Shown piece after piece: positions 63,260-64,000 of a stretch of 64,000 bases of DNA. The DNA lies in contig NZ_CP137761.1 in the NCBI RefSeq assembly GCF_033449965.1, forward strand, positions 3,906,001 to 3,970,000. Reading direction: 5' to 3'. Each line of letters opens with the position of its first letter. Positions within the stretch are counted from its first letter, which is position 1. The notes below the pieces were generated by a model. The model was not told the origin of the DNA, did no database searches, and worked only from the letters and a program-made list of their open reading frames with translations. This DNA comes from Bacillus sp. T3 (lineage in GTDB: Bacteria; Bacillota; Bacilli; Bacillales; Cytobacillaceae). The translations under genes were made by a program, and so were the position numbers.

Positions 63260-64000
63260 TTATCGTTGTTGGTGCTTTGTGTCATATTCCTCGAGCCTAG
63301 AGATTCGTTCAAGCATTGTCGGGTGCCCGTAGCGGAATATTTTAACCAACAATGGTGGATTTACTTGGCTTAAACCAGCCTTTGTTAACTCCTGAAATGA
63401 GTTGATTGCAGCATCGGTATTTCCTGTCATTTCAATAGCATAGCGATCTGCCCGTGTTTCTTGATAACGAGATACAAAATTACTTAATGGACTCGATGCA
63501 AACATGAGCATCGATAGGATCATCAAGAAAAACGGTAATGAGCGAATATCATTGACACTATCTATTTTTAGAACCCTTCCCCACTTAGGAATAGCCCAAT
63601 TCATGATCCTATATGCTAAGTATAGTCCAATCAAATTCATAAGGAGATACCCAGCAATACCAATATAAATATGTTTCTCCACATAATGGGCCATCTCATG
63701 AGCCATGATAAATAGAATTTCATCGTCATCCAGTCGATTTAATGTGGTATCCCACAAAACAATCCGTGAATTCGAACCAATTCCTGTTACATAAGCATTT
63801 AATGCATTGGTTTTTTCAGCCATATTAACTTCAAAAACGTGTTCAGTTGGAATATTCGCCTTGCTTGCGAGGTCTAAGATTTTTGCTTCCAGCTCTTTAT
63901 CCTTTAATGGGTAAAAATCATTATATAATGGATCAATCACAACCAGGTTGCAAAAACATCAAAAACAAAGAAAAAGGAACAGATATCAGCCATGCATACA
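63260..64000 (-). pseudogene. M48 family zinc metallopeptidase (YhfN/HtpX-like), 5' part beyond window, CCTGG frameshift
   Basis: The C-terminal 226 codons are in one frame: FYPLKDKELEAKILDLASKA, FIMAHEMAHYVEKHIY (HExxH zinc motif) and TRADRYAIEMTGNTDAAINS (third zinc ligand Glu region). The next codons upstream fit only after removing T from CCTGG (plus-strand 63943-63947). They then read VPFSLFLMFLQPVVIDPLYN, the usual membrane segment before this domain. The rest of the gene lies outside the window. It degrades misfolded membrane proteins or processes CAAX-like substrates. Confidence 0.83.

Noticed and set aside
1..64000. Insertion sequences, prophage or tRNA genes
   Set aside because: I found no transposase, integrase, phage structural gene or cloverleaf sequence in the window.

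Overview
The window looks like the chromosome of a low-GC, spore-forming Bacillaceae (Bacillus/Neobacillus-like). Support: strong AGGAGG-type ribosome binding sites, an eps-type biofilm operon with an EAR element, a CotF-like coat protein, ComK, and the sip-yhjE-yhjD-comK-yhzC neighbourhood of Bacillus subtilis. Most genes are on the minus strand.

Layout. (1) 1-24.9 kb: a long exopolysaccharide operon read right to left. It starts with epsA/epsB, then a terminator-like hairpin, an EAR RNA and a 54-bp palindrome, followed by epsC, epsD, epsF, a GT2, epsG, several GT4 enzymes, galE, epsL, epsM, epsN, a sinR-like gene, glycerol-phosphate genes (tagD, tagF-like), a Wzx flippase and an acyltransferase cut by the window edge. 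(2) 24.9-31.9 kb: a paeninodin-type lasso peptide cluster (C, A, K, B1, B2, N, D in order of transcription) directly upstream of eps. The 52-residue precursor gene lies at 29754-29912. Near-palindromic GTTCTYT-type (SinR-like) operators lie in the leader of both the lasso cluster and eps, and again before epsC. This suggests the lasso peptide is made as part of the biofilm programme. (3) 32.2-38.3 kb: a cobalamin-riboswitch-controlled vitamin B12 uptake operon with a wall-anchored transcobalamin-like protein, a DUF4430 lipoprotein and an ECF transporter. (4) 38.6-41.9 kb: transglutaminase, alpha-E and circularly permuted ATP-grasp genes. (5) 42.3-50.0 kb: truncated haemoglobin, acyl-CoA synthetase and an alanine module (alr, ald, adeR-like, alaP-like permease). 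(6) 50.2-52.1 kb: an LPNTA surface protein with its class D sortase. (7) 52.2-59.1 kb: an SDR, alpha/beta hydrolase and KAS III operon, a coat protein gene and a giant NTPase/BTAD regulator. (8) 59.1-64 kb: sip, yhjE, an LCP protein, yhjD, comK, an IDEAL-domain gene and an M48 peptidase cut by the edge.

A cross-cutting feature is that eleven otherwise well-preserved genes carry fourteen single-base frameshifts. Seven have the same form: CCTGG in the coding strand where CCGG restores the frame, always in a WCCGGW context. One more is a missing base beside an ACCGGT, and five are one-base-short homopolymers. I think many of these are long-read basecalling artefacts, possibly at a modified WCCGGW motif, rather than true pseudogenes. 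The glycosyltransferase remnant at 2025-2909 is different, with several in-frame stops, and looks truly dead.
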